This document shows, piece by piece, positions 1 to 8,350 of a stretch of 64,000 nucleotides of DNA. The translations under genes were made by a program, and so were the position numbers. Origin of the DNA: an uncultured Porphyromonadaceae bacterium. Lineage in GTDB: Bacteria; Bacteroidota; Bacteroidia; Bacteroidales; Muribaculaceae. The stretch spans positions 1 to 64,000 of the forward strand of contig CANPMT010000002.1 in assembly GCA_947575235.1 (NCBI GenBank). Direction: 5' to 3'. How positions within the stretch are numbered: the first letter of the stretch is position 1; each line of letters opens with the position of its first letter. The notes below the pieces were generated by a model that saw nothing but the letters and a program-made list of their open reading frames with translations, was not told the origin of the DNA and searched no databases.

Positions 1-11
1 TGGGGATTATA

Positions 12-248
12 TTAATTCGAGTGCTCCTCGATGTAAGAGATGGCGTCGCCAACAGTTGTGATCTTCTCAGCGTCCTCGTCGGGGATGTTGATGCCGAATT
101 CCTTCTCGAACTCCATGATGAGCTCAACGGTGTCGAGAGAATCTGCGCCGAGGTCCTTGCTGAACTCAGCTGCGGGAGTAACTTCGTTTTCGTCAACAGT
201 GAGTTTGTCAACGATGATAGCCTTTACTCTTGATGCTATATCTGCCAT
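12..248 (-). CDS. acpP: Acyl carrier protein
   Basis: Acyl carrier protein, 78 residues, the usual length. It carries growing acyl chains on a 4'-phosphopantetheine arm during type II fatty acid synthesis in the cytoplasm. The arm attaches to Ser37 in the motif [10 protein letters not shown], and the protein is acidic throughout, as the family is. In Bacteroidota fabF normally follows; transcription runs toward base 1, so that partner would lie outside the window. A strong hairpin at 414-445 separates it from korB, so it probably has its own promoter. A near match to the -7 box (TTACTTTG, minus strand) lies at 302-309, but I see no convincing -33 element. Confidence 0.97.
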   Translation of the reverse strand: MADIASRVKAIIVDKLTVDENEVTPAAEFSKDLGADSLDTVELIMEFEKEFGINIPDEDAEKITTVGDAISYIEEHSN

Positions 249-413
249 AACGTATTGAAATTTTTAGTTGTTAATTAATGAATTTGCGTAATTTCAGACT
301 GCAAAGTAAACTAAAAAAATCCAATTGAGGAAATTTTTCAGTAAAAATTGCACGAAAAAACTGTTTTTGTGCAGTTTTTACCCCCTCAGCCGGGGTGCAG
401 GAGATGCAAAAGA

Positions 414-445
414 GAGGCCGGGAGCAGGTAGCTGCCCCCGGCCTC
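414..445 (-). terminator. Intrinsic terminator after korB
   Basis: Arms 414-422 and 437-445 (GAGGCCGGG / CCCGGCCTC) pair perfectly, with an inner GCAG/CTGC stem. On the minus strand the hairpin is followed by TCTTTTGC. It lies about 57 bases past the korB stop and ends the kor transcript before acpP. Confidence 0.8.
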
Positions 446-501
446 GTCGGGTGGGTATCCCCTCACTTATGAGGGGTGTGCATGGCTGCCGCCGGGCCGG
501 T

Positions 502-1521
502 TCACACGGTCCAGGTCTCGGCAGTGCGAGTGATCATGTCGCGGAGCGAGGTGAAGCCTTTCTTGGCTTTTACCTCGGCCACCTGTGCCTCTACGTCTGA
601 TTCGTAGCTGGGTGCCTCTACGTCGCGTATCACGCCCAAGGCCAGGGGGAGTTCGTGGCCGTCCATGAGGGCGAGCTGACGGTGCAGCATGTCATCCTCG
701 GTGTGGGCGTCGTGCACAAGAACATCGTCGATGGTGTAGCCATCCTCACCGATGGTGACAGCCTTGAGGGCGAAACCGTCGCGTACCAGACCCTTGTTCT
801 TATCCTTGCCGAAGAGCATCTTCTCACCCTGGCGCAGAGTGATGGTGCGCTCCTCGCGTACCTCCTTGTCTGAGAGCCAGGTGTGTATGCCATGGTTGAA
901 GATGACACAGTTCTGGAGCACCTCCACAACGGCTGCGCCCTTGTGGCGAGCGGCAGCCACCATTATCTCGCGGGTGGTGTCGAGGGTTATGTCAAAGCCG
1001 CGGGCAAAGAATTTGCCGCGTGCGCCGAACACTAACTCAGCCGGGATGAAGGGATCCTCGGTTGTGCCGTAAGGTGATGATTTCGACACGAAGCCACGGT
1101 CGGAAGTAGGTGAGTACTGACCCTTGGTGAGACCGTAGATCTTGTTGTTGAAGAGAAGTATGTTGAGGTCGATGTTGCGGCGCAGGGCGTGGATGAAGTG
1201 GTTGCCACCGATTGCCAGGCCGTCGCCGTCGCCCGAGATCTGCCATACGGTGAGTTCGGGACGGGCTGTCTTCAGACCGGTTGCTATGGCGGCCGCACGG
1301 CCATGGATGGTGTGCATGCCATAGGTGTTCATATAATAGGGGAGACGCGAAGAGCATCCGATGCCCGAGATGACAGCAGTGTCTTTCGGAGCAACCCCGA
1401 CCTCGGCCATAGCCTTGTGGAGCACGTTGAGGATAGCGTGGTCGCCACAGCCGGGACACCAGCGGGCTGTCTGTTCGTTCTTGAAATCGCCCGCAACGAA
1501 TGTGTTTGTGTTATTTTCCAT
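502..1521 (-). CDS. korB: 2-oxoacid:ferredoxin oxidoreductase, beta subunit
   Basis: Thiamine-pyrophosphate-binding beta subunit, 339 residues, of a 2-oxoglutarate (or related 2-oxoacid) ferredoxin oxidoreductase. The complex makes acyl-CoA and CO2 from the 2-oxoacid and CoA while reducing ferredoxin. Visible motifs are CPGCGDH near the N-terminus, GIGCSSRLPYY, and the diphosphate/Mg motif SGDGDGLAIGGNH with the downstream NN, all typical of the TPP fold. It starts 4 bases after the korA stop, so the two are one operon. No separate delta (ferredoxin) subunit is nearby. Substrate preference (2-oxoglutarate versus branched 2-oxoacids) cannot be decided from sequence alone. Confidence 0.93.
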   Translation of the reverse strand: MENNTNTFVAGDFKNEQTARWCPGCGDHAILNVLHKAMAEVGVAPKDTAVISGIGCSSRLPYYMNTYGMHTIHGRAAAIATGLKTARPELTVWQISGDGDGLAIGGNHFIHALRRNIDLNILLFNNKIYGLTKGQYSPTSDRGFVSKSSPYGTTEDPFIPAELVFGARGKFFARGFDITLDTTREIMVAAARHKGAAVVEVLQNCVIFNHGIHTWLSDKEVREERTITLRQGEKMLFGKDKNKGLVRDGFALKAVTIGEDGYTIDDVLVHDAHTEDDMLHRQLALMDGHELPLALGVIRDVEAPSYESDVEAQVAEVKAKKGFTSLRDMITRTAETWTV

Positions 1522-1525
1522 AAGG

Positions 1526-3379
1526 TTATGCTTCAGCTATGTGTTTCTTTACTCCGTCAGTTATCTCTTTCACCAGGAAGGGCTGACCCTCGATCTTGTT
1601 GATCCGGAGAATCTCCTTGCCGGGTAGGTGCATCTGCAGGTAGTCGGCAAACATTCCGGTGTTGAGCTCGGCCACGATGATACGGTCATATTTACGCAGC
1701 TCCTCGAGAGCGTTCTTGGGGAGCGGGTTGATGTAGCGGAAGTGGGCGAGCGCTACGGGAACACCCTCCTTGTTGAGCTCTGTGGCGGCTGTGAGAAGAT
1801 GGCCGTAGGTGCCACCCCAGCCCACGAGGATAGTCTTTGCAGAGGGGTCGCCCTGAATGTGGAGCTCCGGTATGTCGTCGGCTATGCGGGCCACTTTCTC
1901 GCGGCGCACGTTCACCATGTGCTCGTGGTTGGGGCCGTCGGTAGAGATGACAGAGGTCTTGAAATCCTTCTCCAGGCCACCTACGCGGTGCATACCCTTC
2001 TCCATGCCGGGGATCGACCAGTAGCGGACCTGGTTTTCGGGGTCGCGGTCATAAGGTTTCCAGCCGTTCTCGAGCTGGTCGGCGCTTACGAAGTGAGGTT
2101 TGATGGTGGGGAAGTCATTCTCCTCCGGTATGCGCCATGCCGATGATCCGTTGGCGATGAAGGCATCGGTGAGCAGGATTACGGGAGTCATATGCTCGAT
2201 GGCGATACGTGCAGCCTCGAAGGCCATAGTGAAGCAGTCGGTAGGACTTGCGGCTGCGAGAACACAGAGGGGGCTCTCGCCGTTGCGGCCATAGAGAGCC
2301 TGCATGAGGTCGGTCTGCTCAGTCTTGGTGGGGAGGCCGGTAGAGGGGCCGCCACGCTGCACGTCGATGATCACCAGAGGGAGCTCAGCCATAACAGCCA
2401 GACCGATACCCTCGCTCTTCAGAGCCAGACCGGGGCCGGAAGTGGATGTCACAGCGAGATGGCCGCCGTAAGAGGCGCCGATAGCGGAGCATACTCCGGC
2501 GATCTCATCCTCCATCTGGCAAGCCTTCACACCGAGGTCCTTGCGTTTGGCAAGCTCGTGAAGGATGTCAGTGGCAGGGGTGATGGGGTAAGAACCGAGG
2601 AAGAGGGGGCGTCCGCTCTTCTCGGAAGCCATGATAAGGCCCCAGGCGGTGGCAGTGTTTCCGTTGATGTCGGTGTAAGTGCCGGGGATAGCGGCCTCAG
2701 TCTCGATGCGGTAGGTAGGCATTGAGGCGTGGGTGTTGTGACCATAGTCCCAGCCGGCGCGCACCACCTTCTCGTTAGCCTCATAGATGGCCGGTTTCTT
2801 GGCGAATTTCGCCTTGAGTTTCCCGAGCACCTTATCGACCGGACGGTCGAGGAGCCAGCAAATGAGACCTAATGCGAGCATATTCTTGCACTTCATGATT
2901 CCCTTGATATCCATGCCGGAGTCGGCGAGGGTATTTTTCAGGAGGGTAGTCATTGGCACGAGCATGATGCGGGCCGGGTCGATGCCGAGCTCAGTCACGG
3001 GGTCGTCAGTGGCATAGAGAGCCTTCTTGAGGTTGGCCGGGGTGAAAGAGTCGCCGTCGCAGATGATGATACCGTCAGGTTTGAGGTACTTCAGGTTTGT
3101 CTTGAGAGCGGCGGGGTTCATTGCCACGAGCACGTCGGCGCCATCGCCGGGTGTGTGGACGTCCTTGCCGACGCTTACCTGATAGCCGGAAACGCCGCTG
3201 AGCGAGCCCTGCGGGGCACGAATTTCAGCCGGATAGTCAGGGAAGGTGGAGATGAGGTTGCCTTCGCCTGCTGATACATTTGAGAAAATGTTGCCTGCAA
3301 GCTGCATGCCGTCGCCGGAATCACCCGAGAAACGGACTACCACCTTGTCGAGGGTCTTGACATTTGTAGACTGTAGCAT
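1526..3379 (-). CDS. korA: 2-oxoacid:acceptor oxidoreductase, fused gamma-alpha subunit
   Basis: Large subunit, 617 residues, partner of korB. Residues about 1-190 form the gamma domain (VRFSGDSGDGMQLAGN), and the rest is the alpha domain: pyrimidine-binding part with GSYPITPATDILHELA and QMEDEIA, then the RGGPSTGLPTKTEQ loop. This gamma-alpha fusion with a single separate beta subunit is the common KorAB layout in Bacteroidota. A -7 box (TAACTTTG) lies upstream at 3439-3446 on the minus strand, giving a leader of about 55 bases. It is the first gene of the korA-korB operon. Confidence 0.94.
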   Translation of the reverse strand: MLQSTNVKTLDKVVVRFSGDSGDGMQLAGNIFSNVSAGEGNLISTFPDYPAEIRAPQGSLSGVSGYQVSVGKDVHTPGDGADVLVAMNPAALKTNLKYLKPDGIIICDGDSFTPANLKKALYATDDPVTELGIDPARIMLVPMTTLLKNTLADSGMDIKGIMKCKNMLALGLICWLLDRPVDKVLGKLKAKFAKKPAIYEANEKVVRAGWDYGHNTHASMPTYRIETEAAIPGTYTDINGNTATAWGLIMASEKSGRPLFLGSYPITPATDILHELAKRKDLGVKACQMEDEIAGVCSAIGASYGGHLAVTSTSGPGLALKSEGIGLAVMAELPLVIIDVQRGGPSTGLPTKTEQTDLMQALYGRNGESPLCVLAAASPTDCFTMAFEAARIAIEHMTPVILLTDAFIANGSSAWRIPEENDFPTIKPHFVSADQLENGWKPYDRDPENQVRYWSIPGMEKGMHRVGGLEKDFKTSVISTDGPNHEHMVNVRREKVARIADDIPELHIQGDPSAKTILVGWGGTYGHLLTAATELNKEGVPVALAHFRYINPLPKNALEELRKYDRIIVAELNTGMFADYLQMHLPGKEILRINKIEGQPFLVKEITDGVKKHIAEA

Positions 3380-3438
3380 GATGTCTAAATTTGTTTGTTA
3401 GAAGAGTTAATCTCTTGTATTGTGTAAAATTTATGTTG

Positions 3439-3446
3439 CAAAGTTA
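3439..3446 (-). promoter_or_regulatory. Putative -7 box for korAB
   Basis: TAACTTTG on the minus strand matches TAnnTTTG. The -33 element at the expected distance is not convincing, so this is a partial promoter call. Confidence 0.5.
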
Positions 3447-3504
3447 ACAAAAATTGTCAGTATTAGGAAATTGATTCTGACTTTCTGCGCGGATGGTGAG
3501 TTTT

Positions 3505-5049
3505 TCAGAACGTTTTTCCATAGTTTCCACGGTCGAGAGAGCGGTAGCCGATTGCCTCGGCTATGTGCGCGCTCTGGACGCGCTCGGAGCCTTCGAGGTC
3601 GGCGATTGTGCGTGCCACCCGCAGTATGCGGTCGAATGCACGCGCGCTCATGTCGAGCCTCGTCATACGGTCTTTGAGGCGGGCCAGGCCAGCCTCGTCG
3701 GGCCATGCGTACTTGTGCAGATGGCGCGAACCCATCTGTGCGTTGCAGTAGATTCCCTTCTCATTCTGGAAGCGGAGCTGCTGTATGTTGCGTGCCCTCA
3801 CCACACGTTCGCGTATGGATGCGCTGCTCTCGGCCGGGGCACGGTTGGCCATGTCGTCGAAGCTTACCGGCTGTATCTCGATCTGCAGGTCGATACGGTC
3901 GAGGAGCGGCCCGGAGATGCGGCTCATGTAGCGGCTCACGGCACCCGGGGGGCAGGTGCATTCTCGTGTGGGATGACCGTAATAGCCGCAAGGGCAGGGA
4001 TTCATCGATGCCACCAGCATGAAAGATGCGGGGTAAACGACAGTGTATCGGGCACGTGAGACGGTTATCACACGGTCTTCGATAGGCTGGCGCATCACCT
4101 CCAGGACTTGTCTTGGGAATTCGGGAAATTCATCAAGAAAGAGCACCCCGTTATGGGCAAGGGATATTTCGCCCGGCATAGGTGTGGCGCCACCTCCGAC
4201 GAGAGCCACGGGCGACACCGTGTGATGCGGCGTGCGGAAAGGGCGGCGTGTCATTAGCATCGAGCCACGGTCGAGCTTTCCGGCCACGGAATGGATCTTG
4301 GTGGTCTCGAGAGCCTCCCCTAAGCTGAGCGGGGGGAGGATCGAGGGGAGGCGCTTCGCCATCATAGATTTTCCCGCACCGGGCGGGCCTATCATGAGAA
4401 GGTTATGACCGCCGGCGCAGGCCACCTCGAAAGCACGTTTCACAGCTTCCTGCCCTTTCACCTCAGAGAAGTCGAACTCGAAGTGGTCGGCTTCGGCGGC
4501 GAAAATCTCGCGTGTGTTCACCACCACCGGTTGCAGGTCGGAGGCTCCAGTCACGAGGGCGATCGCCTCACCGAGAGTTTTGACGCCATATACCTCGATA
4601 CGGTTCACCACGGCCGCCTCGGTGACATTCTCCTCCGGGACGATGAGACGTTTCACCCCCATCTCACGGGCCTTGACAGCCATCGGGAGCGCACCTTTCA
4701 CCGGCAGGACGGATCCGTCGAGCGAGAGTTCGCCGAGCATCATATAGTCGGAGAGGGTATCCGACTTAATCACCTCATGCGCCGTGAGCACCCCTATAGC
4801 CATAGGGAGGTCGAACCCGGCCCCCTCCTTGCGGATATCAGCGGGGGCGAGATTGATGGTTGTGCCTCTGTGAGGGAAGCGGAGTCCGGTGTTTGTAATG
4901 GCCGACATCATCCGCTGATGACTCTCCTTCACGGCGGTATCGGCCAAGCCCACGATTGAGAACATAGTGCCCGGGCCGCCATCGGTCTCGATGGTGACGG
5001 GGTAGGCGTCAATGCCCTGGATTGCTGCTGATAGTATCTTAGTGAGCAT
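3505..5049 (-). CDS. comM: YifB/ComM-family magnesium-chelatase-like AAA+ ATPase
   Basis: 514 residues, the family's usual length. Residues about 1-170 are the Lon-protease-like N-terminal domain, followed by the Mg-chelatase AAA+ core with Walker A GPPGAGKS (221-228) and Walker B GVLFLDE (301-307), then a cysteine cluster NPCPCGYYGHPTRECTC that probably binds zinc. In transformable proteobacteria the homologue ComM is a hexameric branch-migration helicase acting when foreign DNA recombines into the chromosome. Whether this host is transformable is unknown. It sits between korA and a lipoprotein gene on the same strand with 58 bases between stop and start, so co-transcription with the lipoprotein is possible. 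Confidence 0.92.
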   Translation of the reverse strand: MLTKILSAAIQGIDAYPVTIETDGGPGTMFSIVGLADTAVKESHQRMMSAITNTGLRFPHRGTTINLAPADIRKEGAGFDLPMAIGVLTAHEVIKSDTLSDYMMLGELSLDGSVLPVKGALPMAVKAREMGVKRLIVPEENVTEAAVVNRIEVYGVKTLGEAIALVTGASDLQPVVVNTREIFAAEADHFEFDFSEVKGQEAVKRAFEVACAGGHNLLMIGPPGAGKSMMAKRLPSILPPLSLGEALETTKIHSVAGKLDRGSMLMTRRPFRTPHHTVSPVALVGGGATPMPGEISLAHNGVLFLDEFPEFPRQVLEVMRQPIEDRVITVSRARYTVVYPASFMLVASMNPCPCGYYGHPTRECTCPPGAVSRYMSRISGPLLDRIDLQIEIQPVSFDDMANRAPAESSASIRERVVRARNIQQLRFQNEKGIYCNAQMGSRHLHKYAWPDEAGLARLKDRMTRLDMSARAFDRILRVARTIADLEGSERVQSAHIAEAIGYRSLDRGNYGKTF

Positions 5050-5107
5050 CGTGGAGAGTTTTAAGGTAACTGTTATGAAAACTTTTCAGGTATACGTGGA
5101 CTTCCTG

Positions 5108-6142
5108 TCACTGCGTGGAGAGGAGGCGGCGGAAAGCGGCGATAGCTTCAGGGAGGTCATCGCCACGGTACACCTGTTGGCCTTCGGGGTTAAGGATTAT
5201 ATAGAACGGCACGCGGCAGACATTAAGGTCGCGCAATGCCGGGTCAGCCAGACCGGAGGGTGCCCACAATCGGGCCACATCATGCAGAGAGTCGCTCCTG
5301 AGCGGCGACTTCCAGCTTATGGAATCGGCGTCGAGGCTGACGTCGGCTATGATGCGCCGTGCGGAGTCGGGCCATTCCTTTGTCATTGCCTTGACAGAAT
5401 CTATTAAAGTGCGTCGGGAGTCGATGCCGTTCTGCCAGAAGAAGAGAGCTGTGGCCTTGGCTGAAGCCGGGCGAATGGTGTCGACTCCGTTATGAAGCGA
5501 ACGCATGGTCATAGACTTCAGCGTGGCGGGTGTCATGACTCTCTGGTTCTGTATATCGCTTCTCCCCACCATAGTGAGCCAGTCAGGGGCGGAGGTAGGG
5601 GTGCGCAGGCTGCGCCAGAGGGTTCGGAATAGAGGCTCGTTGTCGTGTCGGGAGAAACCGGTGAGCAGCAGGAGGGGGGCGATTTCAGAGTCGGGATTCC
5701 GGCTGACGAATTCCGCGACGGCCTTATCCATCTCTGTGCGGTTGCCCGAGGCGAGTTGGGTCTCATAGGCGTGACGCCACTTTGAGAGCTCCTCATTGAT
5801 GTCATTACCCCCTATTTCCCATTGCACCGGGTTTTTACCCGAGCCTTGGATAGGGATTTTCTGTCCCCGTCTTGCGTAGATCACCACCGGTTCGCTTTGG
5901 CCAGAGTAGAGATACAGGAGGACGGGGTTATACGTCACGCACCGTAGCGATCCTTTCCCTTCGGAAACGGTCGCCACGCTCTCGACCATCATCCCTCCCT
6001 TGGAGTTGGAGGCATAATAGACCACCTTATAATTGGCGGTGACGTCGGTCGCCAGGTCGAATTCAAGGTAGAATTCGTTTTTGGTGCAGCCGGTTGCCAT
6101 GAGCAACACAAGGATGCAAAAAATGCGTACGATTAAAATCAT
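5108..6142 (-). CDS. Lipoprotein with DUF4369-like N-terminus and degenerate thioredoxin-like C-terminus
   Basis: 344 residues from the ATG at 6142; a TTG two codons further out is less likely. A lipobox LMATGC puts the modified cysteine at about residue 19, so the protein is exported and lipid-anchored. The region after it resembles the DUF4369 beta domain often found before TlpA-like thioredoxins in Bacteroidota. Near the C-terminus VPFYIILNPEGQQVYRG looks like the cis-proline strand of a thioredoxin fold, but no CXXC is present, so redox activity is unlikely. A full promoter at 6146-6177 abuts the start codon, which predicts a leaderless message. Function is unknown. Confidence 0.75.
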   Translation of the reverse strand: MILIVRIFCILVLLMATGCTKNEFYLEFDLATDVTANYKVVYYASNSKGGMMVESVATVSEGKGSLRCVTYNPVLLYLYSGQSEPVVIYARRGQKIPIQGSGKNPVQWEIGGNDINEELSKWRHAYETQLASGNRTEMDKAVAEFVSRNPDSEIAPLLLLTGFSRHDNEPLFRTLWRSLRTPTSAPDWLTMVGRSDIQNQRVMTPATLKSMTMRSLHNGVDTIRPASAKATALFFWQNGIDSRRTLIDSVKAMTKEWPDSARRIIADVSLDADSISWKSPLRSDSLHDVARLWAPSGLADPALRDLNVCRVPFYIILNPEGQQVYRGDDLPEAIAAFRRLLSTQ

Positions 6143-6145
6143 ACG

Positions 6146-6177
6146 CAAAAGTAGTGAATTTTTGAAAATGTGTCAAA
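6146..6177 (-). promoter_or_regulatory. Promoter of the lipoprotein gene
   Basis: On the minus strand a TTTG (6174-6177), 20-base spacer and TACTTTTG (6146-6153) match the Bacteroidota consensus. The predicted start of transcription falls at about 6142, the A of the ATG. Confidence 0.6.
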
Positions 6178-6191
6178 AATAAATCAAAATA

Positions 6192-7103
6192 TTATGGGTT
6201 GCCCGCGTATTTTTCTGCCATACGGCTAACCTGGGAGGTGATTTCATCGCGCAGCCAGGCCGGATAGACCACTTCAGAGTCGGTAGCCTGCGATAGAATG
6301 GCGGCTTTGAACTCCTCGCCGGGAATGAGGTTGAACTCGAAGAGGGAGAACCCGTCGTGCACCATTACCTCCTTCTGAGTCTCGTGCATGGGTAGTGTGC
6401 GGACCTTGTCGCGTGTGCGGCCACCGATTTTGACGCCTATGGTCACCGGTTCCGATTTCTCTGTAATATCCATTGCAAAGTATTTCTGCAGGAATTCCTT
6501 CGGGCGGAAGTCGGCGGGATAAGTGAAAGCGCGGTCGGTGCGTCTCACGTAAAGCACGCGGTCGAGCCAGAATGGGTGGAGCACCCCGGTGTCGGTATCC
6601 TTTCCGAGCAGATACCATGATCCGTGGCAGAATCTCAGGCAATAGGGCTCTACATTGAGAGTAGACTTGCTGTCGGTGGGAATCGAGTAGGTAATGGCTA
6701 CAGTGCGGCGAGCCTCCATTGCATCGATAAGCTCCATCAGCCCGTGTGTGTTCTCGGGATGCCGGTCCAGCAGGATGCGTCGTGCCACAGCCCTGGGGTT
6801 GTCGTCGGGCGAGGGGAAGCTGAGCTGATGAAGCATCCAGATTTTAAGGCGCACGGCATTGTTGTCCGGATAGTCCGCAATATAATATTGGTTGCGGTCG
6901 CTCCGGTCGCAAGTAATGCGGATACCGAACAGGTTCTCGATAGCCAGTCTGTGATTGTGGAAAGTGCGCAGAGCCAGCTCCGAGTGATCATCGTTGAGGG
7001 GAGAATGAAGCCATTGTTCCGTAATCCCCTCAAAAGGAATTTTCTTGGCATGGCGGATCGTATCGACGAGCCACGCATATCTCCGGAATAAATCGCGTTT
7101 CAT
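6192..7103 (-). CDS. WYL-domain transcriptional regulator 1
   Basis: 303 residues from the ATG at 7103. The alternative TTG at 7127 overlaps the -7 box and cannot be the start. The N-terminal part (MKRDLFRRYAWLVDTIRHAK onward) is a divergent winged-helix region; residues about 125-210 are the WYL ligand-binding domain (RRTVAITYSIPT, VEPYCLRFCHGSWYLLG) followed by the C-terminal WCX part. WYL proteins are DNA-binding regulators, several of which sense nucleotides. It is a paralogue of the regulator at 28041 (compare DLISRYVWIVDTLTRYER). The gene has its own promoter inside a long inverted repeat, suggesting autoregulation. Targets are unknown. Confidence 0.85.
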   Translation of the reverse strand: MKRDLFRRYAWLVDTIRHAKKIPFEGITEQWLHSPLNDDHSELALRTFHNHRLAIENLFGIRITCDRSDRNQYYIADYPDNNAVRLKIWMLHQLSFPSPDDNPRAVARRILLDRHPENTHGLMELIDAMEARRTVAITYSIPTDSKSTLNVEPYCLRFCHGSWYLLGKDTDTGVLHPFWLDRVLYVRRTDRAFTYPADFRPKEFLQKYFAMDITEKSEPVTIGVKIGGRTRDKVRTLPMHETQKEVMVHDGFSLFEFNLIPGEEFKAAILSQATDSEVVYPAWLRDEITSQVSRMAEKYAGNP

Positions 7104-7124
7104 ATGATAACTGCTTTTTCGCTG

Positions 7125-7156
7125 CAAATATAATAATAAAAAATCAGATTGACAAA
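7125..7156 (-). promoter_or_regulatory. Promoter of WYL regulator 1
   Basis: TTTG at 7153-7156 and TATATTTG at 7125-7132 on the minus strand, 20 bases apart. Transcription would begin near 7121, giving an 18-base leader to the ATG at 7103. Confidence 0.7.
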
Positions 7157-7184
7157 AACAATATCAATCTGATTTATTATTATT
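7132..7184. repeat. Inverted repeat: manC terminator and possible WYL operator
   Basis: Two 21-base arms (7132-7152 and 7164-7184) match at 20 of 21 positions around an 11-base spacer; the core AAATCAGATTGA / TCAATCTGATTT is perfect. Read on the minus strand, the hairpin is followed by a T-rich run, so it can terminate manC. It also spans the -33 element of the WYL promoter, where it could act as an operator. Confidence 0.7.
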
Positions 7185-7237
7185 TTCGATTATTATGTGC
7201 GTTACTTACCGGAAAAGGGGGTCGTGATGTGAAAGAA

Positions 7238-8326
7238 TCAGATATATTTCTCACCGAAGCGTCCTTTCACCTCGTTCACTACCTGGCGGATTTTCTGCTC
7301 GTCGGCCAAGGGGCAGATGAGGAGAGCGTTTCCGTTGTCGGCCACGATATAGTCCTTGAGACCGGCGGCCACAATAATCTTGTCGCCGCTTACGGCAAAC
7401 ATCGAGCCCTCGCAATCGGCGGTAAGCACTTTGCATCCCTGGGTGACGTTCCCCTCGGTATTGTGGGGGGAGGCATCGTATAGAGCGTTCCATGTGCCGA
7501 GGTCGCTCCAGCCCACGTCGACAGTCTTGACGTAGACGTTATCGGCTTTCTCCATGATGGCATAGTCGATGGATATGCTCTGGGCTGTGGGGAAGACCTC
7601 GTCGATGAAGCGCGGTTCGTCGGGAGTGCCATATTCCTTCTCGCCGGCGTCGAAGAGGTGGGCCATCTCCGGGGCATATTTCTCGAAAGCCTTCAGGATG
7701 CTCTTTGCGGTCCAGAGGAAAATTCCGGCGTTCCAGAAGAACTCGCCGCTGCTCAGGAACATCTTGGCCATCTCCAGGTCAGGTTTCTCGGTAAACGACT
7801 TCACCTTGCGGATACCGTCGAATCCGTCGCCTGCGGGCACACCCTGCTGGATATAACCGTATCCGGTGTTGGGGTTGGTGGGTTCGATGCCGAGGGTGAG
7901 CAGGCGGTCGCCGCTCTCTACAAATTCGAGGCCCTCCTCAATGGCGCGGTGGAACTCACTCTCCTTGAGCACGAGATGATCCGAGGGGAGAGTCACGATT
8001 GAAGCCTCTGGGTCGAGGGCGAGGATATGGTGGGCCGCCCAGCAGATGCAGGGAGCCGTGTTGCGGCGGGCCGGTTCCAGGAGGATGTTCGACTCCTTCA
8101 CCTGCGGCAGTTGCTCGCGGATGAGGTCGGCATACATTCTGTTGGTCACCAAAATTATATTCTCGGGTCCCACGATGGGAGCGATACGGTCGACGGTAAG
8201 CTGCAGCAGGCTTTTGCCTGTGCCGAAGAAGTCAAGAAACTGTTTCGGTTTGTCGTTGCGGCTGAAGGGCCAGAATCTTGACCCCACCCCGCCGCACATT
8301 ATCACGCAATAGCGATGTCCATTCAT
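7238..8326 (-). CDS. manC: Mannose-1-phosphate guanylyltransferase
   Basis: 362 residues, the short form without a phosphomannose isomerase domain. It makes GDP-mannose from GTP and mannose-1-phosphate, the precursor for mannose, fucose and other surface sugars. Motifs seen are the nucleotide-binding loop MCGGVGSRFWPFSR with DKPKQFL, LPSDHLV, FTEKPD and FFWNAGIF. The start lies 24 bases after the nptA stop, so it is probably the second gene of an nptA-manC operon that ends at the hairpin 7132-7184. A WYL regulator follows. The gene symbol reflects the family; acceptor specificity is inferred. Confidence 0.93.
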   Translation of the reverse strand: MNGHRYCVIMCGGVGSRFWPFSRNDKPKQFLDFFGTGKSLLQLTVDRIAPIVGPENIILVTNRMYADLIREQLPQVKESNILLEPARRNTAPCICWAAHHILALDPEASIVTLPSDHLVLKESEFHRAIEEGLEFVESGDRLLTLGIEPTNPNTGYGYIQQGVPAGDGFDGIRKVKSFTEKPDLEMAKMFLSSGEFFWNAGIFLWTAKSILKAFEKYAPEMAHLFDAGEKEYGTPDEPRFIDEVFPTAQSISIDYAIMEKADNVYVKTVDVGWSDLGTWNALYDASPHNTEGNVTQGCKVLTADCEGSMFAVSGDKIIVAAGLKDYIVADNGNALLICPLADEQKIRQVVNEVKGRFGEKYI

Positions 8327-8350
8327 GTCTTGGGGTTTTTATTCAGTTAA

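Noticed and set aside
5108-6142. Functional TlpA-like thiol oxidoreductase
   Set aside because: The C-terminal part resembles the thioredoxin fold, but no CXXC is present.
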